Below are positions 37,301-45,985 of a stretch of 64,000 nucleotides of DNA, piece after piece (position 1 is the first letter of the stretch; every line of letters starts with the position of its first letter). Below the pieces are notes generated by a model, which did not search any database, had not been told where the DNA came from, and saw only the letters and a program-made list of their open reading frames with translations. The position numbers and the translations under genes were made by a program. Source of the stretch: Bacteroides acidifaciens (GTDB taxonomy: Bacteria > Bacteroidota > Bacteroidia > Bacteroidales > Bacteroidaceae); the NCBI RefSeq assembly GCF_024623065.1, contig NZ_JANJZR010000006.1, positions 1 to 64,000 of the forward strand, written 5' to 3'.

Positions 37301-38861
37301 GCTTCGTCTTGTCAACCAGATTCTGGACTTCCGTAAGATTCAGAACAAGAAGATGAAGATGCAGGTGCAGCGTGTGGATGTCGTACCGTTTGTACGCAAG
37401 GTGATGGATAACTTCGAAGCCGTTGCCGAGGAGCACCGGATTGATTTCCTGTTTGAGACGGAGAAGCAGCACCTTTACCTTTGGGTGGATGTGGATAAGT
37501 TGGAAAAGATTGTGTTTAACCTGCTTTCCAATGCTTTCAAATACACGCCAAACGGGAAAATGATTACAGTTTTTATTCAAGAAGATGAGAATACTGTTTC
37601 TATCGGTGTGCAGGACCAAGGTATCGGTATTGCCGAGAATAAGAAGAAATCGCTGTTTGTCCGTTTTGAGAATCTGGTGGATAAGAATCTTTTCAATCAG
37701 GCTAGCACAGGAATCGGACTTTCACTGGTGAAGGAGCTTGTGGAGATGCACAAGGCAACTATTTCCGTCGATAGCCATTTGGGAGAAGGAAGTTGTTTCA
37801 AGGTTGATTTCCTGAAAGGGAAAGGGCATTATGATGAGGAAGTCGAATTTATCCTTGAGGATGCGGAAACTCCCGTAAGGATGGTGCAGGTGGTGGATAT
37901 TGCCAATGCATCGCTCCAGTCTGAAACTTTGGTGGCGGCAGACGGTAGGGGAGTTGAGGAATCACCTTCGGAGAAAGAAACGTCAGTGGAAGATAATTCC
38001 AAAGAACTGATGTTGCTGGTTGAGGATAATCAGGAATTGCGTGAGTTCCTGCGTAGTATATTTACTCCGATGTACAGGGTGGTGGAAGCTGCCGATGGTA
38101 TGGAAGGCTGGAACAAGGCATTGAAGTATTTGCCGGATATTGTTATCAGTGATGTGATGATGCCCGAAAAAGACGGTATCGAGATGACCCGGGAACTGCG
38201 TGCGGATATGACGACTAGCCATATACCTATTATCCTGCTTACCGCCAAGACTACTATCGAAAGTAAATTGGAAGGGCTGGAGTATGGTGCGGATGATTAT
38301 ATCACGAAGCCTTTCAGCGCTACGTATCTGCAAGCCCGTGTGGAAAATCTGCTGATGCAGCGCAAGAAGCTGCAGAGTTTCTACCGCGATAGCCTGATGC
38401 ATATCAACATGTCTGCTGTCCCCGAAAATTCGCCTGTACCGGCAGAGGTTGTGTCAGGGGAAGCAAACGGGGTTGAATCGGGGCAGGGAGCGCAACCTCA
38501 GCCTCAACCTGCTGTTCCCGATATGTCCCCCAACGACCGTAAGTTTATGGATAAACTGGTGGAGCTGATGGAGCGAAATATGGATAATGGTGACTTGGTA
38601 GTAGATGATTTGGTACGCGAGCTGGCTGTCAGCCGTTCGGTATTCTTTAAGAAACTGAAAACGCTTACCGGACTGGCGCCTATCGAGTTTATCAAGGAAA
38701 TCCGTATTAAGCGTGCTACTCAACTGATTGAAACCGGAGAATTTAATATGACGCAGATTTCGTATATGGTCGGTATTAATGACCCGCGTTATTTCAGCAA
38801 ATGCTTCAAGGCGCAGGTGGGGATGACACCGACGGAGTATAAAGAGAAGGTAGGCAGGTAG
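34302..38861 (+). CDS. Hybrid two-component system regulator (HTCS) of the pectin locus
   Basis: 1519-residue one-protein sensor-regulator. Order: signal peptide; periplasmic two-component propeller repeats (about 25-770, many LWxxT/GLWV-like blades); Y_Y_Y domain (about 800-900); one membrane helix near 910-936; HisKA with H960 in NISHELRTPL; HATPase with NLLSNAFKYTPNG and GIGLSLVKELV; receiver domain (about 1235-1350) with D1284 in VISDVMMPEKDG and K in ITKPF; AraC-type DNA-binding domain at the C-terminus. Such proteins sense oligosaccharides directly and switch on the adjacent SusCD locus. It converges on the PL1 gene with a 19-base gap. Confidence 0.95.
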   Translation: MMKKILYLAISSLLVWTAVQAQTNSFFTHYSTEDGLSQNTVMNILQDHKDNLWFATWDGINRFNGYTFKTYKARQGNYISLTNNRVDRLYEDCYGFIWLLTYDNRVHRFDPKTETFEQVPAAGEEGSTYYVGAIKVLSNGTVWLLTESDGAIRVSTNPEKGHQLDIDIYSRKSGLFPATHVYEVYKDKAGNDWLLTDNGLGMIPPGEKTPVSYFVDTKGKTGGMNQAFYAVQERDEDICFTSDKGRVWRYQKSNGEFHLLEIPTKANITAIYAEQEKAVMATDTDGFFTYDMKTGESVHYSHVTCKDLPDKPILSMYVDHASEIWFEQEELGVVVHFNLATGVVKREQMKVEYSNADRSRPAFHIHEDVNGYLWVHPYGGGFSYFDRERNCLVPFYDDLGSHNWRFSNKIHIAFSDKQGNLWLCTHSKGLEKVTFRNVPFSMLTPVPHEYESISNETRAICEDKLGNLWVGLKDGIVRIYDSNRQYKGYLTESGTIALSGAPMQGTAYFIMQDSNGVMWIATKGNGLVSARQTSPTGMSYRLTRYQHNKDDMYSLSDNNVYCVYEDRHGRIWAATFGGGINYITQNQEGETLFINHRNNLKGYPIDLCYRTRFITSDNNGRIWVGTTTGAIAFDGDFKKPEDIRFHHFSRVPNDTNSLSNNDVHWIIPTKKKELYLATFGGGLNKLLSIDKDGHGEFKSYSVLDGLSSDVLLSIREDHKQNLWISTENGICKFIPSEERFENYDERSISFRVRFSEAASVLTSEGNVMFGTSNGVFMFNPDSIRKSSYVPPIVFGKLMVNNEDVTPGKASILKVDLDDTEKLVLSHDENIFSVQYAALDYTNPQNIQYAYILDGFEKQWTLADKQRSVTYTNLPKGNYVFRVRSTNSDGAWVENERMLDIVVLPSFWETPVAYVLYVLFILIIILVAVYILFTIYRLKHEVSVEQQISDIKLRFFTNISHELRTPLTLIAGPVEQVLKNDKLPEDAREQLVVVERNTNRMLRLVNQILDFRKIQNKKMKMQVQRVDVVPFVRKVMDNFEAVAEEHRIDFLFETEKQHLYLWVDVDKLEKIVFNLLSNAFKYTPNGKMITVFIQEDENTVSIGVQDQGIGIAENKKKSLFVRFENLVDKNLFNQASTGIGLSLVKELVEMHKATISVDSHLGEGSCFKVDFLKGKGHYDEEVEFILEDAETPVRMVQVVDIANASLQSETLVAADGRGVEESPSEKETSVEDNSKELMLLVEDNQELREFLRSIFTPMYRVVEAADGMEGWNKALKYLPDIVISDVMMPEKDGIEMTRELRADMTTSHIPIILLTAKTTIESKLEGLEYGADDYITKPFSATYLQARVENLLMQRKKLQSFYRDSLMHINMSAVPENSPVPAEVVSGEANGVESGQGAQPQPQPAVPDMSPNDRKFMDKLVELMERNMDNGDLVVDDLVRELAVSRSVFFKKLKTLTGLAPIEFIKEIRIKRATQLIETGEFNMTQISYMVGINDPRYFSKCFKAQVGMTPTEYKEKVGR

Positions 38862-38880
38862 GAGGTAATAATTATCTATT

Positions 38881-40422
38881 CTATTTTTTAGGGAACAGGT
38901 GATTGACCAGGCTGTTCATATATACTTCAAGATTCGTATATTCCGGGCTTAAAGTATATTTGACTCCGTCTGAAGGGTCATTAGGATTCAGATTGTGCAT
39001 CTTTTCCCATTCGTCAGGAATTCCGTCACCGTCAGTATCTTGTTGTGACGAACGGGTTTCTACATATTCATTCCATCCTTCTGCGTCGGCAGGAGTGTCT
39101 ATCAGACCATACATTCCTCCATTGGAACCTTTGTACGTGTAGTTGCCTTCTTTCACATCTTTTACAATTCGTGCGTCTATCTTGTCCGGAATGTTAGAGG
39201 CACCGGCGTATTTTAAAACAGCCTGATAAGCTTCGTTAGCAGGTTGGACAAAAGAATAATCTACTAAAATATTGAAACGGGAAGAAACCAGCAACTTTTC
39301 AGCCGGAACTTTATATGCGTTGTCTTTTACATAGAAAGCTGTAGGAGAAGTATTGTTATTGTTGGCATTTTCAATTTCTTTTAATTGGCTGGCTGATAAA
39401 TCATTCCGGGAAGAATCGTATATATTTCCGTTCAGGTAAAATCTTCCATAGGTTCCTGCTTTCTGATTATTTGTTCCATCATCTACATATGCTGTGAAAA
39501 TGCGGCAATGTACTTTTTCTGCTACGTTTACAGGACCAGGTTTGTAGTAGTTGTTGACAATATTGTATGAGCCGCCTTGTGCTCCATAGGCTCCTTCGTT
39601 TGTCCAATTGTAGATGACATTATTGCATACATCTACTTTTTCCATATCTTCACGGTTGGAATAGCGGCTTCCACAAAGTCGTGGAGTGCGGTTGCTGTGA
39701 TGGGCTATCAGATTGTGATGGAAAGTAGCCGGGCTACCTCCCCATATTCCACCATACCCGTGTGCTCCTTTCTCATGAATGGAGTTGGTAAGACTTTCGC
39801 TGACGATACACCATTGGAGAGTGAAATTGGTATTTCCATAAAATGATGCACATTCATCGGTACTCCAACTCATGGAACAATGATCTATGATAATGTTTTG
39901 CTTGCCAGGATAGCTTGCCTGGAATCCATTCATTGCGTCATCTCCTTTTTGTTGGATGTCTGCCCCCATTCGTGAACGAATGAAACGGATAATGACATTG
40001 TTTGCAGAAACATTAAGTGTATAGTTCTTTAGGCAGATCCCTGTACCGGGTGCGGTTTGTCCGGCAATAGTGATGTTGTCGTTTTTAATAGATAATTTCT
40101 TTTTTAGCGGTATGACTCCTCCCACAGCAAATACAATTGTTCTTGTTCCGCTTTTTTCTATCGCCCAGCGTAGTGTTCCTTCCGAGCCATCATCTGTGAG
40201 TTTGGTAACTGTATATACAGTACCACCTGCACCACCGGTTGTGTATTTGCCTGCTCCTTCGGCTCCTGGGAAAGCCGGGGTGTATTGCCGGTCGGGAAGT
40301 TGGGTTTCAGATTGGTTGTTGTCCGGTTCCTGTTCGGACGGAAGAGGAGACGTTATGGGATCGGTGTTTGAACAAGCTATAATAAGAAAACTTAGAATAA
40401 TTGTTGATAATATTCTGTTCAT
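38881..40422 (-). CDS. PL1 pectate lyase lipoprotein A
   Basis: Surface lyase that cuts homogalacturonan by beta-elimination. ATG 40422 (513 residues) was chosen because it gives a lipoprotein signal ending at Cys17 (LSFLIIACSNTDP). Parallel beta-helix marks: AFPGAEGAGKYTTGG, IAGQTAPGTGICL, NNVIIRFIRSRMG, IIDHCSMSWSTDEC and NRTPRLCGSRY with the likely catalytic arginine. A calcium-loop-like DTDGDGIPDEWEKMH lies near the C-terminus. Last gene of the susC operon. It resembles the next PL1 only in part, so the two may prefer different methylation states. Confidence 0.88.
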   Translation of the reverse strand: MNRILSTIILSFLIIACSNTDPITSPLPSEQEPDNNQSETQLPDRQYTPAFPGAEGAGKYTTGGAGGTVYTVTKLTDDGSEGTLRWAIEKSGTRTIVFAVGGVIPLKKKLSIKNDNITIAGQTAPGTGICLKNYTLNVSANNVIIRFIRSRMGADIQQKGDDAMNGFQASYPGKQNIIIDHCSMSWSTDECASFYGNTNFTLQWCIVSESLTNSIHEKGAHGYGGIWGGSPATFHHNLIAHHSNRTPRLCGSRYSNREDMEKVDVCNNVIYNWTNEGAYGAQGGSYNIVNNYYKPGPVNVAEKVHCRIFTAYVDDGTNNQKAGTYGRFYLNGNIYDSSRNDLSASQLKEIENANNNNTSPTAFYVKDNAYKVPAEKLLVSSRFNILVDYSFVQPANEAYQAVLKYAGASNIPDKIDARIVKDVKEGNYTYKGSNGGMYGLIDTPADAEGWNEYVETRSSQQDTDGDGIPDEWEKMHNLNPNDPSDGVKYTLSPEYTNLEVYMNSLVNHLFPKK

Positions 40423-40450
40423 GGTATGATTATAATGAGAGTACTGTAAA

Positions 40451-40495
40451 ATGAAAAGAGAATGTGGTGAATTTGTAAACACATCCTCTTTTCAT
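40451..40495. other. Stem-loop between the two PL1 genes
   Basis: Sixteen base pairs with one mismatch, ATGAAAAGAGAATGTG / CACATCCTCTTTTCAT, with a 13-base loop, in the 127-base spacer. It may lower or end transcription into lyase A, or be an RNA-processing site that sets different levels of the two lyases. Confidence 0.5.
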
Positions 40496-40549
40496 ATTTT
40501 TCAGACGGAAGAACCTCTTCCTGTCTATGTTAATAGGGTAGTATTAATG

Positions 40550-42163
40550 TTATTCAACCACATTACCACCTTCTGTGCATTGGTCCATAATATCCTTGAC
40601 CAAACTATTCATGTACATTTCGAGGTTGGAATACTTGCCGTGTATATCTATAGTGCGCATATTACCGTCTAAAGCATAATTAGGGTCCAGACCATGAACG
40701 AGTTCCCATTCATCAGGAATGCCATCGCCATCGGTGTCGGTAATGTTACGTTTGGTATCGACAGGCAATACTGGGTAAGGATCATCTCCCCAAAATTGGC
40801 GTGGATCATTGATGTAACCCGGTTTGTTGTCTGTAGGATTTTGGTTACTGTCTGTAGTTGATGTATATGTAGCCTCGCCCTTGTTGACATCATCTACAAT
40901 CAGTTTGTCAACAGCATCACGATAGTTGCAGGCTCCTACATACGATAATACTTTAGTATAAGCTACTTCTGCACTATGGGTAGTCACACCGTTAGCTTTG
41001 GTAACAGGAGTTTCTTTTCTGATTTTATCCTTGTTGTTGTCCCATGAAAAGTCGTTACTTTTGTCTGATTGTTGTTGGGCGTAGACGCCATTCGTCCAAT
41101 TGTCAGTTGTAACTTCCTCGTTACCGTTCATAAAATTACCGTCAATAAAAAATGTTCCCCATATTCCTTTGAAAGGTTCAAAGTCTGCTCCATTGTCATA
41201 GTCTTTTGCATAGATACCTACTTTGGCAATGCGGTATTTTACTTTGTCGGATGCCTTTGCCGTTGCGGGTCCCGGTTTGTAGTAGTTATTTACGATGTTT
41301 ACATTTTGTGCTTCGCCACCGTAGCATCCTTCACCTGCCCAATTATAGAATACGTTGTTGCGGATATCTACTTTCTCATCTAATTTCAATGTGGTAGGAC
41401 GTGGACCAAGGCGTGGAACACGGCTTTCGCAATGGGCAATCATATTATGATGGTAAGTAGCAAAATGTCCACCCCAGTTTCCACCGAATCCATGTGTTTT
41501 CACTTTGTCGCCTTCTTGTTTGCTGGGAACTACCCGCAGAGCTTGTGAGGCTAAACACCATTGTACAGTAGAATTCACCATACCATATACCGATAAACAT
41601 TCATCTGTGCACCAACTGATAGAACAGTGGTCGATAATGACATTTTCTTTGTCACTGCCTCCTAAACCATCACAATCAATGTCGACATTTCCCGGGCGAA
41701 AACGGATAAAGCGTATAATAACATTATTTGAGTTTATTATAAATGGATAACCTGCGATACAAATACCCCCCGGAGATGTTTGTCCGGCAATCGTCAAATA
41801 ATCGTTTGTTGTTTTTAGTTCGCTATTTAGATGGATAGTGCCAGCTACATCGAAGACAATTGTTCTTTTGTCTTTCTGCGAAACAGCCCAACGGAATGTG
41901 CCTTCCGTTCCGTCATCTGTCAATTTGGTTACGTGATAAACCGAACCGTCACGTCCGCCTACTGTATTTTTTCCATGTCCTTCTGCACCAGGGAAAGCTA
42001 ATAATTCACCGTAATCCAACTGGACAATAGTACCTTGTTCTACTTCATTAGGAAGTAGTGGTAATGTATCATTTGTCATTTTAGGATCTATGTCAGCACA
42101 AGATACCATTAAAAAAGTACCTATTGCCAGATTTCCGCAAATTGAAAATATATTATTTTTCAT
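40550..42163 (-). CDS. PL1 pectate lyase lipoprotein B
   Basis: 537 residues with a lipoprotein signal (Cys22 in TFLMVSCADIDP). Beta-helix blocks AFPGAEGHGKNTVGG, IAGQTSPGGICIAG, NNVIIRFIRFRPG, IIDHCSISWCTDEC and SRVPRLGPRPT mark PL1, with the arginine of VPRLG as the probable catalytic base. The C-terminal ITDTDGDGIPDEWELVHGL is a calcium-loop-type tail as in lyase A. It is 23 bases after the surface protein gene and shares the susC transcript. Confidence 0.88.
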   Translation of the reverse strand: MKNNIFSICGNLAIGTFLMVSCADIDPKMTNDTLPLLPNEVEQGTIVQLDYGELLAFPGAEGHGKNTVGGRDGSVYHVTKLTDDGTEGTFRWAVSQKDKRTIVFDVAGTIHLNSELKTTNDYLTIAGQTSPGGICIAGYPFIINSNNVIIRFIRFRPGNVDIDCDGLGGSDKENVIIDHCSISWCTDECLSVYGMVNSTVQWCLASQALRVVPSKQEGDKVKTHGFGGNWGGHFATYHHNMIAHCESRVPRLGPRPTTLKLDEKVDIRNNVFYNWAGEGCYGGEAQNVNIVNNYYKPGPATAKASDKVKYRIAKVGIYAKDYDNGADFEPFKGIWGTFFIDGNFMNGNEEVTTDNWTNGVYAQQQSDKSNDFSWDNNKDKIRKETPVTKANGVTTHSAEVAYTKVLSYVGACNYRDAVDKLIVDDVNKGEATYTSTTDSNQNPTDNKPGYINDPRQFWGDDPYPVLPVDTKRNITDTDGDGIPDEWELVHGLDPNYALDGNMRTIDIHGKYSNLEMYMNSLVKDIMDQCTEGGNVVE

Positions 42164-42186
42164 GTTTTCTTAGATTAATTTGTTTA

Positions 42187-44004
42187 TTATTTATTCCAAC
42201 GGGGATCACCGTATGCTTTGTATTTAGTGTCTTTCACTGTAAAGTCACCGTTTGCAGGATCGACAAACAGTTCTGTCGATGAAATGTCAAGAGCTGTTCC
42301 CCAAGTATTTTTAGAACCGAACATACAATCATTGGTCGTGAAAGAATCACTGAATTTAACTGTCGGTCCCTCATATCCTTTAGTAGCCTCAGTCATACCT
42401 ACAAGAGTATTTGTAATGGTGATAGAACCGGCTTTTACTTTGTTGGTATCAATTACAGTTTTTCCTTTGGCTAAGTTATAGAATGTACAACGCTCAATAG
42501 TGATCTCTGGCGTTTGTAGTAATGTAAACATAGAGCCTGAAGATATTTGATTGACTGTTGTGTTAACCATGCTGATTTTTTCCAGTTCAACTCCGCTTAC
42601 TTTGGTATTCAAAATACCATAACTACCGATATTGGTGATAACGCAATTGTTAAAGGTGATTGTTCCGAATTTAGCAGCCGCCGCATTAGTTTGTGTACGG
42701 ATGATACCACGGAAATCGGAAAGCTTTAAGCGGTTGGCGGTAAAATCGTTCAATTGGAATGAATTCTTAACATTTAGTAAATATCCGGCTGCTGTTTCAT
42801 CCACGCAATCTATATTATAAAACTCTATCTTGTTCAACGATGCGCCTGTTGCCACTGTTAAATCACCTTTATCGGCTTTTGCATATTTTACAGGTGTACC
42901 AGTACTGAAAATGGTTAATGATGTAACAGTTTCGGGAATAATAACTTCTTTAGTCAATGTTATGTTGGAGACGAGATTAAGAGCAATATCACCACTTCCG
43001 TTTTCTATTGTACTTTCGAAAGCTTCAAATGTATCAATGTTTACAGCATTTGCCGGAGCTTCATATTCTGTTTCAAATGTTACATAACCGATAATCGCCC
43101 CATTCTTAATAACCGAGAACGTATAAGTAGTACTACCTTTCAAATTTGAAGCAGTGAATGTAGTAGCCGAACCTGCCGGGAAAGCTTCTGCTCCATCTGC
43201 CGTTGGATTTTCACCCGGAATAAGCGTATATGCATCTGCGGCTTCTGCCCATGAGAATGAAGTACTATTATGAGTGAGTTCATCTACTGTGACCTCAATC
43301 ATTTCACCTTGTGCTGTTGTTACTTTAATAGTACCACGAATAATGTCGTTGTTTAATAATTCGATGGTATATTCTGTAAGAGATGACAAACCTTCAAAAA
43401 GGAATGAACAAGCCTCTTTGTCAGCTTCTTCCAAAATAAAGGTTTCTTCGTATGGAGCAGAGGCACTGTTTGAGCTGATGTGTAATGCTGTTACGTTACA
43501 CCCTTCCATCCAAGAGACACGAATAGATTCCTTGGTGATATCTCCTGCATCCTCAGTCGGTATTTCCAATAATTGCTCTTTTGTGGTTTTAACGGATTTT
43601 TCTGCGTAAACCCAATAGGATTCCTTATTTGAACCTATTGCTTTGATACGGGCATAGTAGTTCGTTTCCGGAAGTAACTCCTTAACCGTTAACGGACTTG
43701 ATATTTTTTCTCCATCATTGCCGAAAACTTGACTTCCGGCAGCTTCCCCCAATGCAATGTCACTTGACAATGGCTCGGTACTGATTTCTAATACATATCC
43801 TTGTGCGTCTTTTACGCCCTTCCATGTTATTTCGATTTGGGCAATCTCGTCATCGGCTGTCAGGCTGAAATCGCCTTGTGTCGGGCCGAACAGTCGGTTG
43901 GCTTCTATAACCTCCCAATCATTGCCGTCAGTACATGATGTGGAGAGGAATATAGTCAGGAGTAAACAGGTTCCTGCGCTAATGATATATTTTAAGTTTT
44001 TCAT
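42187..44004 (-). CDS. Surface lipoprotein with Fn3-like and DUF4957/DUF5123-like regions (likely glycan binder)
   Basis: 605 residues from ATG 44004; the upstream ATG at 44034 overlaps susD and precedes the natural signal start. Lipoprotein signal with Cys24 (LSTSCTDGNDWE). Three N-terminal fibronectin-type-like repeats (about 40-335; blocks NYYARIKAIGS, TEYTIELLNN and STTYTFSVIKNG) are followed by a beta-helix-like C-terminal half (LNKIEFYNIDC, ITFNNCVITNIGSYGI, PEITIERCTFYNL). This layout is common next to SusD in pectin loci. Binding of pectin is inferred from position only; no catalytic motif is seen. Confidence 0.78.
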   Translation of the reverse strand: MKNLKYIISAGTCLLLTIFLSTSCTDGNDWEVIEANRLFGPTQGDFSLTADDEIAQIEITWKGVKDAQGYVLEISTEPLSSDIALGEAAGSQVFGNDGEKISSPLTVKELLPETNYYARIKAIGSNKESYWVYAEKSVKTTKEQLLEIPTEDAGDITKESIRVSWMEGCNVTALHISSNSASAPYEETFILEEADKEACSFLFEGLSSLTEYTIELLNNDIIRGTIKVTTAQGEMIEVTVDELTHNSTSFSWAEAADAYTLIPGENPTADGAEAFPAGSATTFTASNLKGSTTYTFSVIKNGAIIGYVTFETEYEAPANAVNIDTFEAFESTIENGSGDIALNLVSNITLTKEVIIPETVTSLTIFSTGTPVKYAKADKGDLTVATGASLNKIEFYNIDCVDETAAGYLLNVKNSFQLNDFTANRLKLSDFRGIIRTQTNAAAAKFGTITFNNCVITNIGSYGILNTKVSGVELEKISMVNTTVNQISSGSMFTLLQTPEITIERCTFYNLAKGKTVIDTNKVKAGSITITNTLVGMTEATKGYEGPTVKFSDSFTTNDCMFGSKNTWGTALDISSTELFVDPANGDFTVKDTKYKAYGDPRWNK

Positions 44005-44020
44005 ATGTTCTTTCCTTTTT

Positions 44021-45964
44021 TTAGTTATATCCATAGGAGTTTTTCAAAGTGCCGTTTGATGTAGATATGGTTCTTGAATAAAGCGGCAACAGATAACGAT
44101 TCTTTACCGGTGTATTCAACCCGCTACTGATAGAGGGCAGATTAGTATCTTTTTGTTTGGTGTCTATTTTACCAAAACTGTCTTTGTTGGCTTCGTAAGC
44201 TTTTGTATCTGCCGGTGTTTCATACCAGGTAATCGAAGACTGGTCGATTTCTTTATAAGCCTTATCACTGTTTTTCTTATAATTGAAGTAAATCTTTTGC
44301 GGCCACTTGGTTCCTGTTCCATCATCATTTCCGATGTGGGCTTCATAAGTTGATTTAAATTCATCAATCTTGTCACTTAACAGGTTCCAACGAATCAAGT
44401 CGAATTTGCGGACTCCTTCACCTGCCAGTTCCCAGGCATTCTCCTGTACGATAGCTTCAAAGAAACCTTTATCAGCAATCAGTTGATTTAGTTTTGTTGC
44501 TGCTGCGTTCCGGTCGGTAAAGGCTCTTTGATGTACTTGCAGTAGAGCGTCATAAGCAGATAACGTACAATTCTTTCCGTCTAAATCTGTTCCGTATGCA
44601 GTCTGGGTTTTATGTAACTCGTTGACTACTTCTGCATACATTAATAGTACGTATGCATAACGCATCTTTACTACATTGATTCCAGAGCAGATTTTAGCTT
44701 TTTCATCACCGGCCAGCACCGCTTCCAACCAAGTTGGGTTACCTGCCATCTTACGATAATCCCATTTTCCACAGTAGATACCGAAAGGGGCATTTCCTAA
44801 CATTGCTTCTGTGTATGAACTTTTGTTCTCTAACTGATAAGTGGCACAGGTTAAGTCACGGCGTGTGTCGTCTCTGTCAAAAGAATAAAAATAGGGAGCT
44901 GTCAGTTTCAGAGTACCGGTAGAATTTCCTTTCTTACCATAATCGGGAGTAGGACCATTTACGCGGAAACCTACAGTATATCCTAATTCCCCGCTTTTAT
45001 TAATACCCATTGGAATCTCAAATAAATTTTCCGGTGTACTGGTTTGTAAATTTCCCACATTCATGTCCAGCCAATATTGCTCAGGAGTACTTGTCAATGC
45101 ATGTTTTCCGCTATTGATAATAGTAGATAAATGCTTCTCTGCCAATTCGTACATCTTCTTTCTGGTTTCATCGTCACAACGTTGCGTAGGATAGTTGTCA
45201 TCCGAATTTTTTGTAGCAGTAATATAACCCTCTTTAGCAGACTCACGGATAAACCAGCCGGCACGTGTTAATGCTATATTGGCTAACAGACCATGTGCAT
45301 AACCGCGTGTGACATGTTCGGTTGTCTGTTCGCCGGCCCAAGGCAGGTCAGGAATAGATTCTTCCAGATCCGCAATCAAGTTTTCCATAATAACATCCCG
45401 ATCTGTTTTTCCTAAATAAGCATTACTCAGGTCGGATTTGGAGATTTCTACTTTATAAGGTACGTCTCCAAACAAGCGGATCAAGTCTAGGTAAATCATT
45501 GCGCGTAATGTCTTGGCTTCTGCTCTGAAACGTAGCATGGTAGCTCTTGATTCATTTCCCTCTTCAATAAGGGAACTATTGTCCACTCCGTTTATTACTA
45601 AGTTGGCATCTTCTATTACTCCGTACATATTATTCCATACGGTTTCCAAATCTGCAAATCCGGGAGAAGCATTGTAATTGAACACACCACGTTGATGAGT
45701 TGTGTTTTGAGCATCGCTCCCCAGTCCGTCTATTAACTCGCAGTCGGTGTTTAGTCCGGCTTGGATAGGCATGAACTGAGAGTAGGTTTTGTCTTGCGTC
45801 AGTCCGCCATATACTTTATTCAACGTAAGTTCTGTGTAATATTCATTGTTGAATACCACTTTGTCGTTCATCTCGGAGGGAGATGACTGGTCAAGGAAAT
45901 CGGAACATGCAGTCAAAGACAACAGTCCGGTAGCCAAAAATACAGATTTATATATATGTTTCAT
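44021..45964 (-). CDS. susD: SusD-family glycan-binding lipoprotein
   Basis: Outer-membrane lid protein that delivers oligosaccharides to the SusC channel. 647 residues; lipoprotein signal with Cys20 (LSLTACSDFLDQSSPSE). The SusD helices include NNMYGVIEDANLVING and AEAKTLRAMIYLDLIRLFGDVPY, and the C-terminal AWELAGEGVRKFDLIRWN is the RagB/SusD hallmark. It is 21 bases after susC and 16 before the surface protein gene. Ligand is most likely homogalacturonan oligomers, judged by the lyases and esterases around it. Confidence 0.94.
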   Translation of the reverse strand: MKHIYKSVFLATGLLSLTACSDFLDQSSPSEMNDKVVFNNEYYTELTLNKVYGGLTQDKTYSQFMPIQAGLNTDCELIDGLGSDAQNTTHQRGVFNYNASPGFADLETVWNNMYGVIEDANLVINGVDNSSLIEEGNESRATMLRFRAEAKTLRAMIYLDLIRLFGDVPYKVEISKSDLSNAYLGKTDRDVIMENLIADLEESIPDLPWAGEQTTEHVTRGYAHGLLANIALTRAGWFIRESAKEGYITATKNSDDNYPTQRCDDETRKKMYELAEKHLSTIINSGKHALTSTPEQYWLDMNVGNLQTSTPENLFEIPMGINKSGELGYTVGFRVNGPTPDYGKKGNSTGTLKLTAPYFYSFDRDDTRRDLTCATYQLENKSSYTEAMLGNAPFGIYCGKWDYRKMAGNPTWLEAVLAGDEKAKICSGINVVKMRYAYVLLMYAEVVNELHKTQTAYGTDLDGKNCTLSAYDALLQVHQRAFTDRNAAATKLNQLIADKGFFEAIVQENAWELAGEGVRKFDLIRWNLLSDKIDEFKSTYEAHIGNDDGTGTKWPQKIYFNYKKNSDKAYKEIDQSSITWYETPADTKAYEANKDSFGKIDTKQKDTNLPSISSGLNTPVKNRYLLPLYSRTISTSNGTLKNSYGYN

Positions 45965-45985
45965 AAATTCATTAATTTGATTTAG

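Noticed and set aside
44005..44034. Upstream ATG of the surface lipoprotein
   Set aside because: It overlaps susD and would put ten charged residues before the lipoprotein signal; ATG 44004 gives a normal signal.
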